64,000 nt of DNA, from assembly GCF_001641265.1 (NCBI RefSeq), contig NW_020167521.1, positions 1,922,001-1,986,000 of the forward strand. The letters are read 5' to 3'. The notes beneath the pieces are model-generated. The model made no database searches. It was given only the letters and a program-made list of their open reading frames with translations, and was not told where the DNA came from. This DNA is from Pseudogymnoascus destructans. Lineage: Eukaryota; Ascomycota; Leotiomycetes; Thelebolales; Thelebolaceae. The translations under genes and the position numbers were made by a program. Below are positions 1-9,736 of the stretch, piece by piece (positions within the stretch are counted from its first letter, which is position 1; each line of letters opens with the position of its first letter).

Positions 1-1
1 T

Positions 2-205
2 GCGCCAGAGGAGAAGGTTGATATGGATGTTATCAGTGATTTGGAGGACAGCTCGGACTCTGATGCTAATGCGGAGGGTGATGAGGGAGAGAGGGAAGAG
101 GGGCTTAAGTCGAGGTATAAAGAGGCGATGCAAAAGTCGGGGGGTATTACCGACGAGGACAACAGCTTCACGAGATACGTGAGGTCGAGTCAGATGGGCA
201 TGTAG
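2..205 (+). CDS. C-terminal tail of an unknown protein (5' end outside window)
   Basis: The reading frame is open from the first bases of the window and ends at TAG (203–205), so only about 67 C-terminal residues are visible. The tail is very acidic at first (Asp/Glu/Ser-rich), then becomes mixed charged and ends in MGM. No catalytic or binding motif can be seen, and acidic tails of this kind occur in many nuclear and ribosome-biogenesis proteins, so I assign no function. The gene converges on RPB12, which lies on the other strand downstream. The first in-frame ATG is at 23, but the open frame continues upstream, so that ATG is probably internal. Confidence 0.55.
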   Translation, partial: APEEKVDMDVISDLEDSSDSDANAEGDEGEREEGLKSRYKEAMQKSGGITDEDNSFTRYVRSSQMGM

Positions 206-786
206 GGGTTGGGGGATTTGTTAGGAACTGGCGTTCGTGGAGGCATTGCAAGGCGCATCTGAATACCACAAAATGAAATATATTATGAATGCTTACCAGC
301 GTATCATCCGTAATGACTGTGTGGCGATTGTAGTGCAGTTTCCAGTCGTGCTGGCTATAACTCCAGTAGTAGGAGTCCTCCGACCAGAGTCAGGCTAATG
401 CACAATCAACAGTTCACAGGTCCCTAAACCGACTCGCATCCACCACATCCATGGTAGAGTTGCTCATGTAAGGTAAATAGCCATGATTCAGAGAGAAATC
501 TCGATCTTGTTGCATTTGGGAGAGCTTCACTGTGTAGTCTGCTCAGAACCGCCACATCTCAAAACGCCCGCACCCGTACTCCGTCCCATGCATGCCTTCA
601 TAATACCGCCACCCCGTTTTTCCCTTCCCCCCCGTTCACACATCCCCTCCTTCCTGCGGCCTAAGTCGAAGTATTTTTCCCCCATCATCTTCCATCCTTC
701 TTCCCATCATCTCGCCTCAAACTGCACCATCCTACTTCCGTCAGCTTCCATCTACTCCCCATCCACTCCGCCACTCCCTATGAAAC
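206..786. other. Intergenic region between convergent genes
   Basis: This is the 3' flank of the acidic-tail gene and of RPB12, which converge here. It is C-rich on the plus strand near 540–780. I see no RNA gene, repeat or convincing ORF; the 119-aa open frame at 483–842 has low-complexity composition and overlaps the RPB12 end antisense. Confidence 0.5.
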
Positions 787-999
787 TCACCTCTTCGTCC
801 TCTCCTTATACAAAACTCTGTGGCCACATTCCTTGCATCTAATCGGATCCCCACGCTTGAGCGGCACGCGGCTATTACAGTCGCCACAAAGGTAGTTGAT
901 AGCTGGTCCCTCACTAGCAGCAGTGTATCCCTGGTCGCGGCCTGCGATGGGGAGCCCGCCGCCGGCGGTGGGGGGGACGTAGGCTTCGCGCGTAGACAT
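787..999 (-). CDS. RPB12: DNA-directed RNA polymerases I, II and III subunit RPABC4 (Rpb12)
   Basis: This is a single-exon gene of 70 aa, the same length as the yeast protein. The C-terminal half carries the diagnostic zinc ribbon: CGDC, about 14 residues, then CKEC, followed by the family's strongly conserved basic end HRVLYKERTKR. The subunit is shared by all three nuclear RNA polymerases and bridges the RPB3/RPB11 (or AC40/AC19) module to the second-largest subunit. I chose the ATG at 999, which gives MSTREAY. The frame is open further upstream without a homologous-looking extension, and the first part of the chosen protein is a flexible Gly/Pro-rich leader, as in other filamentous fungi. 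The stop TGA is at 787–789. It converges with the partial gene at the window start. Confidence 0.93.
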   Translation of the reverse strand: MSTREAYVPPTAGGGLPIAGRDQGYTAASEGPAINYLCGDCNSRVPLKRGDPIRCKECGHRVLYKERTKR

Positions 1000-1668
1000 G
1001 GTGTGTGTGTTGTATGGTTTCGTGGCTGCGTGGTAGGATGGTGTTTGGAGTTGGGAGAGTGGTGGGGAGGCTGAGAAATGAATTGCGAGGCGCGGAAATA
1101 TTTGAGGCTGTGGGTGGAAGGCGGTGGCAGAATTATGGGGAGATAAGAGATTGGTCACGTGCGAGGACCGGTTTTTTTTTTTATATGAGAGTTTGGTCGT
1201 GTTTTTCTTGGAAGGTTTGGTTTCTTTTGTTTATTTATTTCCCAAGTGTAGTATTATTATTCTACTTGTAGTATGTGTTTCGACTTTACTAGTTAGTTAC
1301 TTGGTGGTATTGGAGGTGTTTAGTTATTTTCCACCGATTTATAAAATAATGATATTATTTGTCCAACATAAATATAAAGTCATACGGAAATTATTCGTGC
1401 TACCAATGACAAATACAAAAACGTAGAGTATCCCACAAGGCATTGAATGTATTCATATTTACTTCATTTAAACGGCTATATAAATCATGTCGCTACTTCT
1501 CAGACCCTGAAGTCAATACTTCTAAACCTAATGCCGGTTGAAAATCATCCAAAATACATACTACATGCCAACAAGCTATCCTAGGATAAATATCCATAAC
1601 CTGATCCTCAGTCCATAGCCTGATCCTCAGAAATGTGGTACTAAAACGTGGCTTCTGGTGAGAGGTCT
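1000..1668. other. Intergenic region: RPB12 upstream region and TRP4 3' flank
   Basis: The right part (about 1230–1500) is AT-rich and the left part next to RPB12 is G-rich on the plus strand. Direct repeats of a 15-nt phrase containing CTGATCCTCAG occur near 1600–1630. No RNA gene or supported ORF is visible. Confidence 0.4.
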
Positions 1669-2957
1669 TCAAACCCAGGGTTCCGGAGTCTGTTCCCCCA
1701 CACTGTTGGTGACCTCCACAAAGTGTCCCCACTGCTTCAAAGCAGCGCCACTCTCAACCGCCCATCTCGCCCTACGAACGCCCTCCTTCCATCTCTGACC
1801 CCCCGGACCCCTCTTCGTGATGACTTGTCCATCATCACCTGGTCCCATATTGCTCGTTTCCGCCTCGCAGACCCCCGATGCCACGAATAGCGCCGCCGTG
1901 TTCATCAACACGAAATGAAGGATTGGGTCGTCTCTCGGGAGCTTGTTGTGCAACAGGTTCATGAGAATCGCCGCATTCTCAACCGGCTCCTTACCTGGTG
2001 AAACTTCGGATAGCGGATGGGCGGGGAGGCCAAAGTCAGCAGCGGACACAATGAAGTGGTCAACATCAATAGACTTCTCCCCATTAACCTCCGACTCGTT
2101 GAGCATCCAGCAGTAAGTGTCTCCGGCACAACTAATCTCATCGAGGTCCTCCGCACCACACGCAATGATAGCCTTGGTGGCGCCAGTCATCTTGAGGGCT
2201 TCGGCGAAAACGGGGCCGAGATCGCGGCGGGCGACGCCGATGAGGCGGGCCTCGATGACGCCTTCTAGGGGGTTGGTGAGGGGGCCGAGGAGGTTGAAGA
2301 TGGTTCTCCAGCCGAGCTCTTTGCGGATTGGCGCGACGTACTTCATGGCGAGGTGGAAGACGGGGGCGTAGAGGAAGGCGTAGTTGGTCTTCTCATACAC
2401 CTGGGCGATGGTGTCTGGTCGGACATTTAAGAGAACTGGGGGAACTGGCAGAGTGGAAGCAAGGAGATCCGCCGAGCCGGATTTTGAGGTGGATGCCCTG
2501 TTACCGTGCTTGCTTACAAGGAGAAGTGACGAGGCCAGGATGGACGAAGTCGTTGAGATATTGAAAGTATGATGAGAATCACCTCCCGTACCAACAATAT
2601 CAACCTGTGGAGAGTTAGTAAAGTCCACCCAAGTGATAAAATCCCACTCACCAGCCCGCCCTTATAATTCCCCTCCCCCATACCCTTCCGTTTCACAACC
2701 TCCGCCAAAATGCTCCTATCCAGCGGTGCAGCGGCATCCCGCATAGCCTTCGCGCACTTCGCAATAACATCCGCCGTCCGGTCCCTCCCGGTAAAATGCA
2801 GACAAGTTAGCAGAGCACCGATCTGGACCGGCGACAGCTGATTGGTAAAAATGTGTGAAATCGCAGCTGCGATCTCATCGGCACTCACGTGTGGCTCGAC
2901 CCCGGCGGGCCAAAGCCTCTTGAGCAAGGGCGTGATTGAGATTTGTGGGAGCGACAT
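1669..2957 (-). CDS. TRP4: Anthranilate phosphoribosyltransferase (two exons)
   Basis: The enzyme transfers phosphoribose from PRPP to anthranilate, the second step of tryptophan synthesis. Exon 1 is 2652–2957 (102 codons) and exon 2 is 1669–2604. The 47-nt intron 2605–2651 starts GTGAGT and ends CAG and joins GGL to VDIVGTGGD in frame, giving 413 aa. Visible motifs are the PRPP-binding loop GTGGD (residues 107–111), NIST just after it, and KHGNR (134–138) followed by the SGSADLL segment. The C-terminus has the fungal WKEGVRRAR-type helix. The N-terminal helical domain binds anthranilate. It is somewhat longer than the roughly 380-residue yeast enzyme because of inserts in the C-terminal third. 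It is transcribed divergently from the uL10m gene. Confidence 0.93.
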
Positions 2958-3371
2958 AATGTTAAAAAATGTGAAATTGTGAAATAAAGAGGAATGAAAA
3001 TGGGCAAGGTTGTTGCCCAGCGGGCAGCTTTATAAAGAACAGCAAGCCAATAACTGTTTGTCTGTTTGCTTTATTACCCCGAATGTATTGTACAGATATC
3101 ACAAGAGAGAGTCATAGGGTGGTATTGAATAAAATATCGGTGGGCACGTTGTGTTGCGCCCAATCATGTGCGCTGACAATGTATTGATGCCTGAGGCAAC
3201 AAAATTTGTTAGATGCCAAAATTATTGGACTGAGACGATTCCTAAATTCGAGGAGACCAGGAGCTTCACCAGTTCACCACTCCACGCAACTTCCACCGTA
3301 CGTCACGATCACAATCCCTCCCAAAACCCTCAATTGAACTAACACGCCCCCCCCAGAACAAGTTGCCCACC
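2958..3371. promoter_or_regulatory. Divergent promoter of TRP4 and uL10m gene, with a possible CPC1/Gcn4 site
   Basis: This 414-bp gap separates TRP4 (-) from the uL10m gene (+). GAGTCAT at 3109–3115 (ATGACTC on the TRP4 strand), about 150 bp upstream of the TRP4 start, matches six of seven bases of the TGACTCA box used by the general amino-acid control factor (Gcn4/CPC1). That regulator is known to control tryptophan genes in fungi. A CCAAT motif lies near 3160. No TATA box is obvious. The regulatory assignment is inferred from motif and position only. Confidence 0.35.
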
Positions 3372-4355
3372 ATGCCACCACGGATACACCGCCCCTCGCG
3401 GGCCGCCCTCTCCTCCCTCGTCCGCACGACCAACACCCCAATCACCACAACCCTCCTCCCACGCCAATATGCCACCGCAACCATAACCGCGAACACCTCC
3501 TCCTCGCCGACCTTCCCGCCCCTAAAGTCGCGCCTCCCAACCACCCAACCCATCTCCCTCAAGCCAGCACAGTTCCGCAAAACCCAACTCCTGCGCCAAT
3601 ACGCATCGCTCCTCCGCTCGACCCCCCTCCTCATCCTCTTCCAGCACAATAACCTCAATACCACCGAATGGACATCGCTGCGTCGTGAACTCGCTGCAGC
3701 TCTCGCGAAGGTAGACGCTGAGCTCGCTCTGGCTGGGGAGCCTGCCCCGTCCGGATCGGCTGTGAAGCTGCAGATCGTGCAGACGGGTATTTTCGCCGCT
3801 GCACTACGCGTGGTTGAGTACTTTGACCCCTCCGCCGTAGGCCCAGGGGAGGCAAGCCACACGCTCAGTAAAGCTGCGCACGAGGCTGTCGTGGGGACTA
3901 GAACTTCGCACGGATTCGCGCCGTTGCTTGCTGGCCCGGTTGCGGTGCTAAGTTTCCCTACCGTGAGCCCAGCGCATCTGAAGGCGGCGCTGACGGTGTT
4001 GGCGCCGCTTGCGCCAGAGTACCCTGCGCCGACGCGGAGGGCGAATCCGGGGTGGCATGATAACGCGGTGCAGACGGGGCTGCAGAAGTTGCAGTTGCTC
4101 GGGGCGAGGGTGGAGGGGAAGGTGTTTGACATGGAGGGGGCGAGGTGGGTGGGGATGATTCCGGGTGGGTTGGAAGGGCTGAGGGCGCAGGTTGTGCATT
4201 TGTTGCAGAGTGCTGGGGCTGGGGTTACGAATGCGTTGGAGAGCGCGGGGAAGAGCTTGTTTTTTACGGTTGAGGGGAGGAGGATGATGTTGGAGGAGGA
4301 GGAGAAGGGGCCGGAGGGTAAGGAGGAGGCGAAGGATGAGGTGAAGGCGGAGTAG
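3372..4355 (+). CDS. MRPL11: Mitochondrial large-subunit ribosomal protein uL10m
   Basis: This is a 327-aa single-exon protein starting at the ATG at 3372, which sits in a strong CCCACCATG context. Residues 1 to about 45 are rich in Arg, Ser and Thr with almost no acids, as expected for a mitochondrial presequence. The next segment, with KPAQFRKTQLL and the hydrophobic strand TPLLILFQHNNL, followed by an alpha/beta body, matches the L10 ribosomal fold that anchors the L7/L12 stalk. The C-terminal tail is Glu/Lys-rich and poorly conserved in the family. The family call rests on overall pattern rather than a catalytic motif, so a related mitochondrial ribosomal protein is the main alternative. 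Confidence 0.75.
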   Translation: MPPRIHRPSRAALSSLVRTTNTPITTTLLPRQYATATITANTSSSPTFPPLKSRLPTTQPISLKPAQFRKTQLLRQYASLLRSTPLLILFQHNNLNTTEWTSLRRELAAALAKVDAELALAGEPAPSGSAVKLQIVQTGIFAAALRVVEYFDPSAVGPGEASHTLSKAAHEAVVGTRTSHGFAPLLAGPVAVLSFPTVSPAHLKAALTVLAPLAPEYPAPTRRANPGWHDNAVQTGLQKLQLLGARVEGKVFDMEGARWVGMIPGGLEGLRAQVVHLLQSAGAGVTNALESAGKSLFFTVEGRRMMLEEEEKGPEGKEEAKDEVKAE

Positions 4356-4517
4356 ATGGGTATGATAGGAGAGGATGTATTATATTGTTTTCATAGTGTT
4401 GGTTTGGCATGAATGTAAGAAGACACATGGCAAAGCCTCATGAAATATATTTTGTTATTCGTCTACCTTCTACTTCCTCACTATTCAAACCTATAGCCAC
4501 CTCGGTATATCAACCAT
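4356..4517. other. Short gap between convergent genes
   Basis: This 162-bp AT-rich gap between the uL10m gene and the PLC-like gene probably holds both polyadenylation regions. Nothing else is seen in it. Confidence 0.4.
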
Positions 4518-6002
4518 CTATTGGTTTTCCCTCAACTCCAACTTGGCATTGTGTCCAACAATACACCTAACTAGATCCCAATCACCCTTCTCTCCAACCC
4601 AATCACACACCACAATTCCCGTGCTACCATCTCCAATACCGCGCTCCTCCGCCAGAGTGCTATAGTACTCCTTCTCGTTATGCCTGCGGCACAGGAAGTC
4701 CACCGTCGCGGGGTTAACCTTGGCAGCGACACGGTCGGGCCAGCATCCCGGACGGAAGAAGTTGCTTGCAGTTAAGAAGTTGATGAAGAAGGGGTGGGGC
4801 TGCTCTGCCGCATTCGCCGCACCAGGCAGCGGGCACACAAGCGAACTCGCCTTCTCGAGATGGGTGTGGCAGAACTTGATCTTCTTGTCGATGTTGACGC
4901 TCTCCTCAACCTCGTAGAAGTCCTGGACGCGAATGGTGCCGCCGACGCACAGTCCGTCCTCGCAGTTGTCAGGCCAGCTGGAGGCGTCCAGGCCGAAGCC
5001 GGCGTTGTTGTTGTAGCCCTTGACAGCGTCATCGACGCCGAAGCGGCGGACGAGGACGATCTTCTTCTTGGACTCTTCCAGGCGTGGGATGCGGTTATCG
5101 GTGAACCAGCGTTCCTTGTCCTTGGAGATGTAGTGGTCGTGCAGGATCTTGGAGAACTGCTGGTCGGTGGATTTTCCGACACCCTCGCGCTTGAGACTCA
5201 TGAGGACGGTCTCGGATGGGTTCTGGTCGAGGAAGGCGGTTACTTTATTGAGGAAGTCGCGGAAGTACTTGTTGCCTGTGAGCGAGATGGGGAAGACGGC
5301 GTGGACGAGGATCAGGCCGTCGGCGTTGGGATACTCAATGTTCTCAGGCTGGACGCGGACATCGAGGAAGCGAACGCCGTTGTTAAGCTGGTCGGTGACC
5401 GAAACAGCCTGACAGCGCACGGAGGGAAGAGCAAGGTAGTGGGTTGCGGAATTGTGAGTTCCTGGGATAGATAGCGCCGACAGGGGAGTCTCGGGCTTGA
5501 GCTTGCCCATCCAGGAGTTGAGGCGCGCAGATGAGTAGAGGGAGAGGTAAGAGTGCTCCGGCAGATAGACTCCAGTGTATTCAAACTGCGAGTTCTGCTG
5601 AAGAGGGGTCAAGGAGGTAGATCTGCTGGTTGGAGAGGGGACATCGAGCCTGTAACGTTGCCCCGCGTTCTCGAAGGTCAATCGCATAATCTCGTGGTCG
5701 TCGCGCTCCTTGAGCGGAATATCCGTCTTGCAAACCTCAAACGGCTCGATCCTGATGTTGACATCCTTATGGCTGAAGCTCTGTGCATTGGCTGCCAGCT
5801 CGAGGTTAGTTGGGCTCTGGATAGTGTTCGTAACATTGTTCATTAGCGTCGTGAAGTTCTTGGCCAAGCTTCCGAAACCTGAGTCGTTGTTGTTGTTGTT
5901 CTCAGTCTTAGCCGGTGCCTGACCAGGGGCCTGGAAGCGCTCGATGAGCTTCAGCTCAATCGGCGTCGAGGTCAAGTTCCTGATAATGAGGGGAGAAGCC
6001 AT
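4518..6002 (-). CDS. PLC-like phosphodiesterase (PI-PLC X-domain fold)
   Basis: This is a 494-aa single-exon protein. Residues 1–150 form a fungal N-terminal beta-rich extension. The catalytic TIM-barrel half follows: SIPGTHNSA with H183, then RFLDVRV (D214, R216), then ILVHAVF with H234. The two histidines correspond in position to the catalytic pair of bacterial PI-specific phospholipase C, while the calcium-binding residues of animal enzymes are not evident. There is no signal peptide, so an intracellular location is likely and the substrate is unknown. I chose the ATG at 6002 (CAAAATGGC context). An in-frame ATG at 6062 overlaps a TATA-like element (TTTATAAT on this strand near 6060–6068), which would place transcription start between the two ATGs. 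Confidence 0.8.
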   Translation of the reverse strand: MASPLIIRNLTSTPIELKLIERFQAPGQAPAKTENNNNNDSGFGSLAKNFTTLMNNVTNTIQSPTNLELAANAQSFSHKDVNIRIEPFEVCKTDIPLKERDDHEIMRLTFENAGQRYRLDVPSPTSRSTSLTPLQQNSQFEYTGVYLPEHSYLSLYSSARLNSWMGKLKPETPLSALSIPGTHNSATHYLALPSVRCQAVSVTDQLNNGVRFLDVRVQPENIEYPNADGLILVHAVFPISLTGNKYFRDFLNKVTAFLDQNPSETVLMSLKREGVGKSTDQQFSKILHDHYISKDKERWFTDNRIPRLEESKKKIVLVRRFGVDDAVKGYNNNAGFGLDASSWPDNCEDGLCVGGTIRVQDFYEVEESVNIDKKIKFCHTHLEKASSLVCPLPGAANAAEQPHPFFINFLTASNFFRPGCWPDRVAAKVNPATVDFLCRRHNEKEYYSTLAEERGIGDGSTGIVVCDWVGEKGDWDLVRCIVGHNAKLELRENQ

Positions 6003-6426
6003 TTTGCGTGGTTGTACAGGAGTGGTGTTGGTGAACCACAGTAAAGGTGAAGCCCAGCCCATTATAAACAGCCCTCAAACAGCCCGCGCGGCCCACGACT
6101 TTACCCCTCGTTCTCGTTCGCGCCTTGTCCCACCGTCTGAGCTGAGCTGGCTATTTGCTATGACGAAAGTAGATAGGGCGTCACAAACCAAGGCTGGAGC
6201 ACAAGGCCATAACTGCCACTGCAATTGGTTGTGTTCTCCTACTCTGGAGTCGTGTAAGGGCATGGAGTAGTAGGATGGTACTCCATGTCCTTTACAGTAA
6301 GTAAGTGGAGCTTGGTGGGGGTAAACACTGCCCCACCAAAAAAGAGAACTGGGGGGTTATTGACTCGGCTAGCGCATCAATTGTGTGATTCATATACCAC
6401 AACACGCCACATGTTTTCATTCAAAC
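6003..6426. other. Upstream region of the PLC-like gene and 5' flank of the initiator tRNA
   Basis: It contains a TATA-like element for the minus-strand gene near 6060–6068. The rest shows no gene; the short open frames have no coding character. Confidence 0.4.
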
Positions 6427-6498
6427 AGCAATTTGGCGCAGCGGAAGCGCGCCGGGCTCATAACCCGGAGGTCGCATGATCGAAACATGCAATTGCTA
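6427..6498 (+). tRNA. Initiator tRNA-Met (CAT), no intron
   Basis: The 72-nt sequence folds as a tRNA. The acceptor AGCAATT pairs with AATTGCT (6491–6497), with discriminator A at 6498. The anticodon stem-loop CCGGG-CTCATAA-CCCGG carries anticodon CAT, and the T arm is GCATG-ATCGAAA-CATGC. Eukaryotic initiator features are clear: an A1:U72 first pair, three consecutive G:C pairs next to the anticodon loop, and the T loop AUCGAAA instead of TUCGAAU. The D-arm region TGGCGCAGCGG is the internal A box and the T arm is the B box. A T-run terminator follows directly. The acceptor and T stems differ from the yeast initiator but remain fully paired. Confidence 0.95.
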
Positions 6499-6560
6499 TA
6501 TTTTTTGTATATTTTTTGTATATTTTTTGTATATATTTTTTGTATATATTTTTTGTATTT
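6499..6560 (+). repeat. Pol III terminator within a TATTTTTTG-type tandem repeat
   Basis: Just after the tRNA, runs of six Ts (first at about 6501–6506) recur five times in a short tandem array with unit close to TATTTTTTGTA. The first run is sufficient as an RNA polymerase III terminator and the others would be backups. The array may simply be a microsatellite. Confidence 0.6.
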
Positions 6561-6881
6561 TTGCTGTCAGGGTGCATCACCACCACGTCTACGTACGGAT
6601 GTGACAGTTTCCCCTCTTTTTTCGCATCCAAACATAGAAATAGTTTTCTATTTGCCACTTTGTGGTGCTTGCTTTTTGGAGATGACTCTCGCTTCAGTTT
6701 CTGAATATCAAACCTGGTGCCCAATACACAACAAACATCATACGAGCAAGCATTGACAAAGCTACGGATTACACTTTAAAGAGTCACGCACCAGTGGCAA
6801 GTTTGCAGCTATACATATTTTTTATTCTCTAATGCGTGCTTTAAACTAGCTGTTATTTAATCATATCGTCACGACGTGCAT
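6561..6881. other. Intergenic region downstream of tRNA
   Basis: There is no supported gene. It probably includes the 3' flank of the aldo-keto reductase pseudogene that ends at 6882. Confidence 0.35.
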
Positions 6882-7624
6882 TTACTCATCGTCGTGGTAG
6901 AACACCTTCTCGTAGTTCTGCGGCAAGAAACTACCATCTCGGCCCTGCATCGAATCAATAACCTTGATATCCTCCTCAGTCAACTCAAGCCCATCAATCT
7001 CGTAGTTGGCCTGGATGCGGTCCGCAGTCACCGACTTGGGGATGACGCTGCGGCCCTTGGTGATGTTCCACACGAACATAACCTGCTGTGGCGAGCGGCC
7101 CTTCTTCTCAGCGAGCTCGAGGAGGGTGGCGTCCTTGTGCAGCGGTGAGGTGGTGGAGCCGAGGTAGGAGTAGGCGGTGGAGTGGATGCCCTTGGAGGTG
7201 TTATAGGCGACCAACTTGGGGGAGGACACCGATGTTCTTCACCTTGCCGGCCTCGACCAGCTTCTGCATCTCGCGCACGTGTCAACGTAGTCCCAGTCGG
7301 AGTAGACCTCCTTCATGTTTGGGTTGGTTCTGCAAGGCCAGTGGATGAGGTATAGGTCGACGTAGTCAGTACCCAGGTTCTCGAGCGAGGCGTCAATGCC
7401 CTCGGCAACGCGCTTGTGCCATGAGTTGTCGAGCTTGGTGGTGAGCCAGACCTGCCCACGGGGAACACCGGAAGCCTTGATTCCGACACCGACCTCAGTC
7501 TCGTTTTGGTAGGCGAAGGCTGTGTCAATGTGGCCTGGGGGGTGTTAGGGATGGGTGAAATGTGAAGATTGAGGGGTGATATGGGGGTGGATGGGAACAC
7601 GTACGAGGTGTGGACGGCAGCCAT
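6882..7624 (-). pseudogene. Broken aldo-keto reductase gene (glycerol/aldehyde reductase type)
   Basis: Three blocks of an AKR family enzyme survive. The first, ending near 7548 after a plausible CCCCCAG acceptor, holds HIDTAFAYQNE with the catalytic Asp and Tyr, TTKLDNSW with the catalytic Lys, and LIHWP with the catalytic His. Around 7276 one base is missing inside the Trp codon of the VDTW motif, shifting the frame. After KNIGV (about 7222) some 25–30 residues are absent, and the protein resumes in another frame at SPKLVAYN and continues to the TAA at 6882. There it contains IPKSV and the other AKR C-terminal elements. The roughly 45 N-terminal residues that normally precede HIDTA are also missing; the ATG at 7622–7624 followed by a GTACGT donor cannot supply them in frame. 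Three separate lesions make function unlikely. Confidence 0.8.
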
Positions 7625-8105
7625 TGTGATTCTAAAAGCCAGGTTGCTGTGTTATTGGGATAGATAAAGGTATTGTAAATAGAGACTCAAGGGTATCAAA
7701 TAAACAAAGGATTGAGCAGATTAACTTGGGGGAAAAAAAGTCCAAGGGCCTCCTGCCTTCTTATACCAGTTAATACTCCTCGCCCCTCGCTGGCAATTGT
7801 TCCGTCGCAATCCCACCTGTAGATCTTGGCTGGCGTCTCATCCTGTTACAGCGTACTTTCTCCCCCTCCCATCCTATCAAAGTTAATTATAGTGGTGGGG
7901 TGTTTTGGTGAGGTGGGGTGACGTCGAGGGTCTTTAGGCTAAAAATTGGGTGTCAGCCCAGGCCCACGAACGGCACTGAGTGCTTCGCGGGGGTAATGCT
8001 CGGAGTACGCAAGGCTCGTGTTAACCCGAAGATACGCCAGCGCCTCAAGTTCCAATAAGTTGCGCATTTCATATAGCTACTTCTAGGCCCTGCCTATCAC
8101 TCACA
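7625..8105. other. Intergenic region between divergent genes
   Basis: A TGACGTC element (CRE-like) occurs near 7919–7925. No RNA gene or ORF with coding character was found. Confidence 0.35.
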
Positions 8106-8917
8106 ATGTCCTCTGGTTTCGTCTCGGGCGGCACGACAGACGCGCCCATCGAGCGCTCCGACGAATGGCTCGCGGCGCAGGTTGAGCTTGAAGCCAACCG
8201 CCGGCGCAAGGCCGACGAGGCAGCGGCGCAGAACTCTGGGCGCTCACTCTTCGAGACTCTCGAAGCCAACAAAGGTTTTTTGCCCTCATTACCCAACCCT
8301 ACTGTTTTATACTGGGAGCTCCCAATGCTGATCACGTAGCCTGTCCCTAAGCCGCGAAACAAGACGCCTTTGAAGAGGCGAGCAGACTCAAGAACCAGTT
8401 CCGCGCGCTCGACAATGATGAGATTGACTTTCTGGATTCGGTCCTCGAATCTACGCGGGCGGAGGAAGCGCGCGTGAGGAAGGAGACGAACGAAGGGCTA
8501 GAGGTGTTTAGGAGGAGACAAGAGGAGCTGGACAAGGCGGCAAAGGGCGAGACTGGTGCGGAAACTACTATGGCAGCTGCGGATGATGAGTGGGCTACGG
8601 CGGCTAAGAAGAGGAAACGAGGGAAGGAAGGAGCGCTCAAGGGACTTAAGCTGAGGAAGGCATCATCGAGTGACCGCGCGACTGGAAAACAGGCAGGAGC
8701 GACAGAGAGTCCTGGAACGGAAGGCGCGAGTCCCAAAGTCGAAGCTCAGAAGGGAAAGAACGACCCAGCAGGTCCGCACAAAGCTGCCGAGGCCAAAACG
8801 ACCATCGCTACAACCACTGAGAAGCAGCCGGCAAAGCCTACACCTGAGAAAGCAGCTGAGCCCAAATCGGCTCTCGGCTTGGTGGATTATGGCTCGGATG
8901 AGGATGATGATTGGTAG
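8106..8917 (+). CDS. PSME3IP1/FAM192A (NIP30 domain) family nuclear protein, two exons
   Basis: Exon 1 is 8106–8274 and exon 2 is 8352–8917. The 77-nt intron starts GTTTTTTG and ends CTAAG and joins LEANK to AAKQDAFEE in frame, giving 244 aa. The N-terminal 110 residues match the NIP30 domain: a FVSGG opening, a charged helix, SLFETLEANKAAKQ across the splice junction, then FRALDNDEIDFLDSVLE. The middle is Lys/Ala-rich with a possible nuclear localisation run (AKKRKRGK), and the end is acidic, LVDYGSDEDDDW. In animals this family binds the proteasome activator PA28-gamma; ascomycetes lack a clear PA28-gamma partner, so its role here is open. The unspliced frame hits a stop in the intron, which supports the splice. 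Confidence 0.82.
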
Positions 8918-9736
8918 ATTCTCATACTCGATAATTTGTCGTTGGCGTTGCAAGGAATCGGGGAAAATAGATGACTGACGGCTCGGAGCGCTGATATAAG
9001 ATTTGGCGTTTGGTGTGATACGGTATACGAGTAGCGGCAACAGAATGAGGCCATATAAAGCTTCAAAAGTAGGGTATTCATACTATAAACGTGTGAACCC
9101 CGAATTCTACTCCAGATTTTAAAATTTCAAAACTAAGACTACTTTATAAGCACCCATTTAAAGAGCAATACGTTGGATATCTGGTAATTTATGCGTTAAT
9201 TAAATATCCATCGTCTTTCTATTCCACTTTATTTATGCTGTCACTCCACGTACGTTTGTGCGTCGCAAATCACGCGTTTTATTGATCGTCCTTGTCATCC
9301 TCTGTAGGGGTTCGCGGTTGTGGTTGCCCCGACGACCAGCCTCAATTTACGGTCTAGAAGGCATCAGATCAGACCACTCTCCGATTCGACTCCATGGAGA
9401 CAACCACGGCTACGATTAACGATTAACGGACATATTTGAGATGAACGTCTATTGAGCGCTATTTCCGCGAGAGTGCATATAGTAGATTCCTCAGCAAGAT
9501 ACCCAACAGCATAGCGACCCACGGTTTGGTTCAGTGTTTCTTCTGCGCTTTCCGTCATTTCACGACTACTGCATGACGTCTGGCGTAAGTTTTGGCATCT
9601 TATCCACTTGCCTTAGGCGGTACTGTCGCTTCATAGCTAACCAAAGACCTATATAGTCTGGGAGCTGCCCTCGAAAGCTTGAGTCCTGGTGACAAGCGGG
9701 TGCCAAAATACATAGTCAGGATCACAGTCAACAAAC
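8918..9736. other. Intergenic region upstream of the DUF3405 gene
   Basis: It is moderately AT-rich near 9080–9260. The short ORFs on the minus strand (9364–9558, 9600–9827) show no recognisable domain. Nothing else was identified. Confidence 0.35.

Noticed and set aside
3266..4132. 288-aa minus-strand ORF
   Set aside because: Antisense shadow of the uL10m gene.
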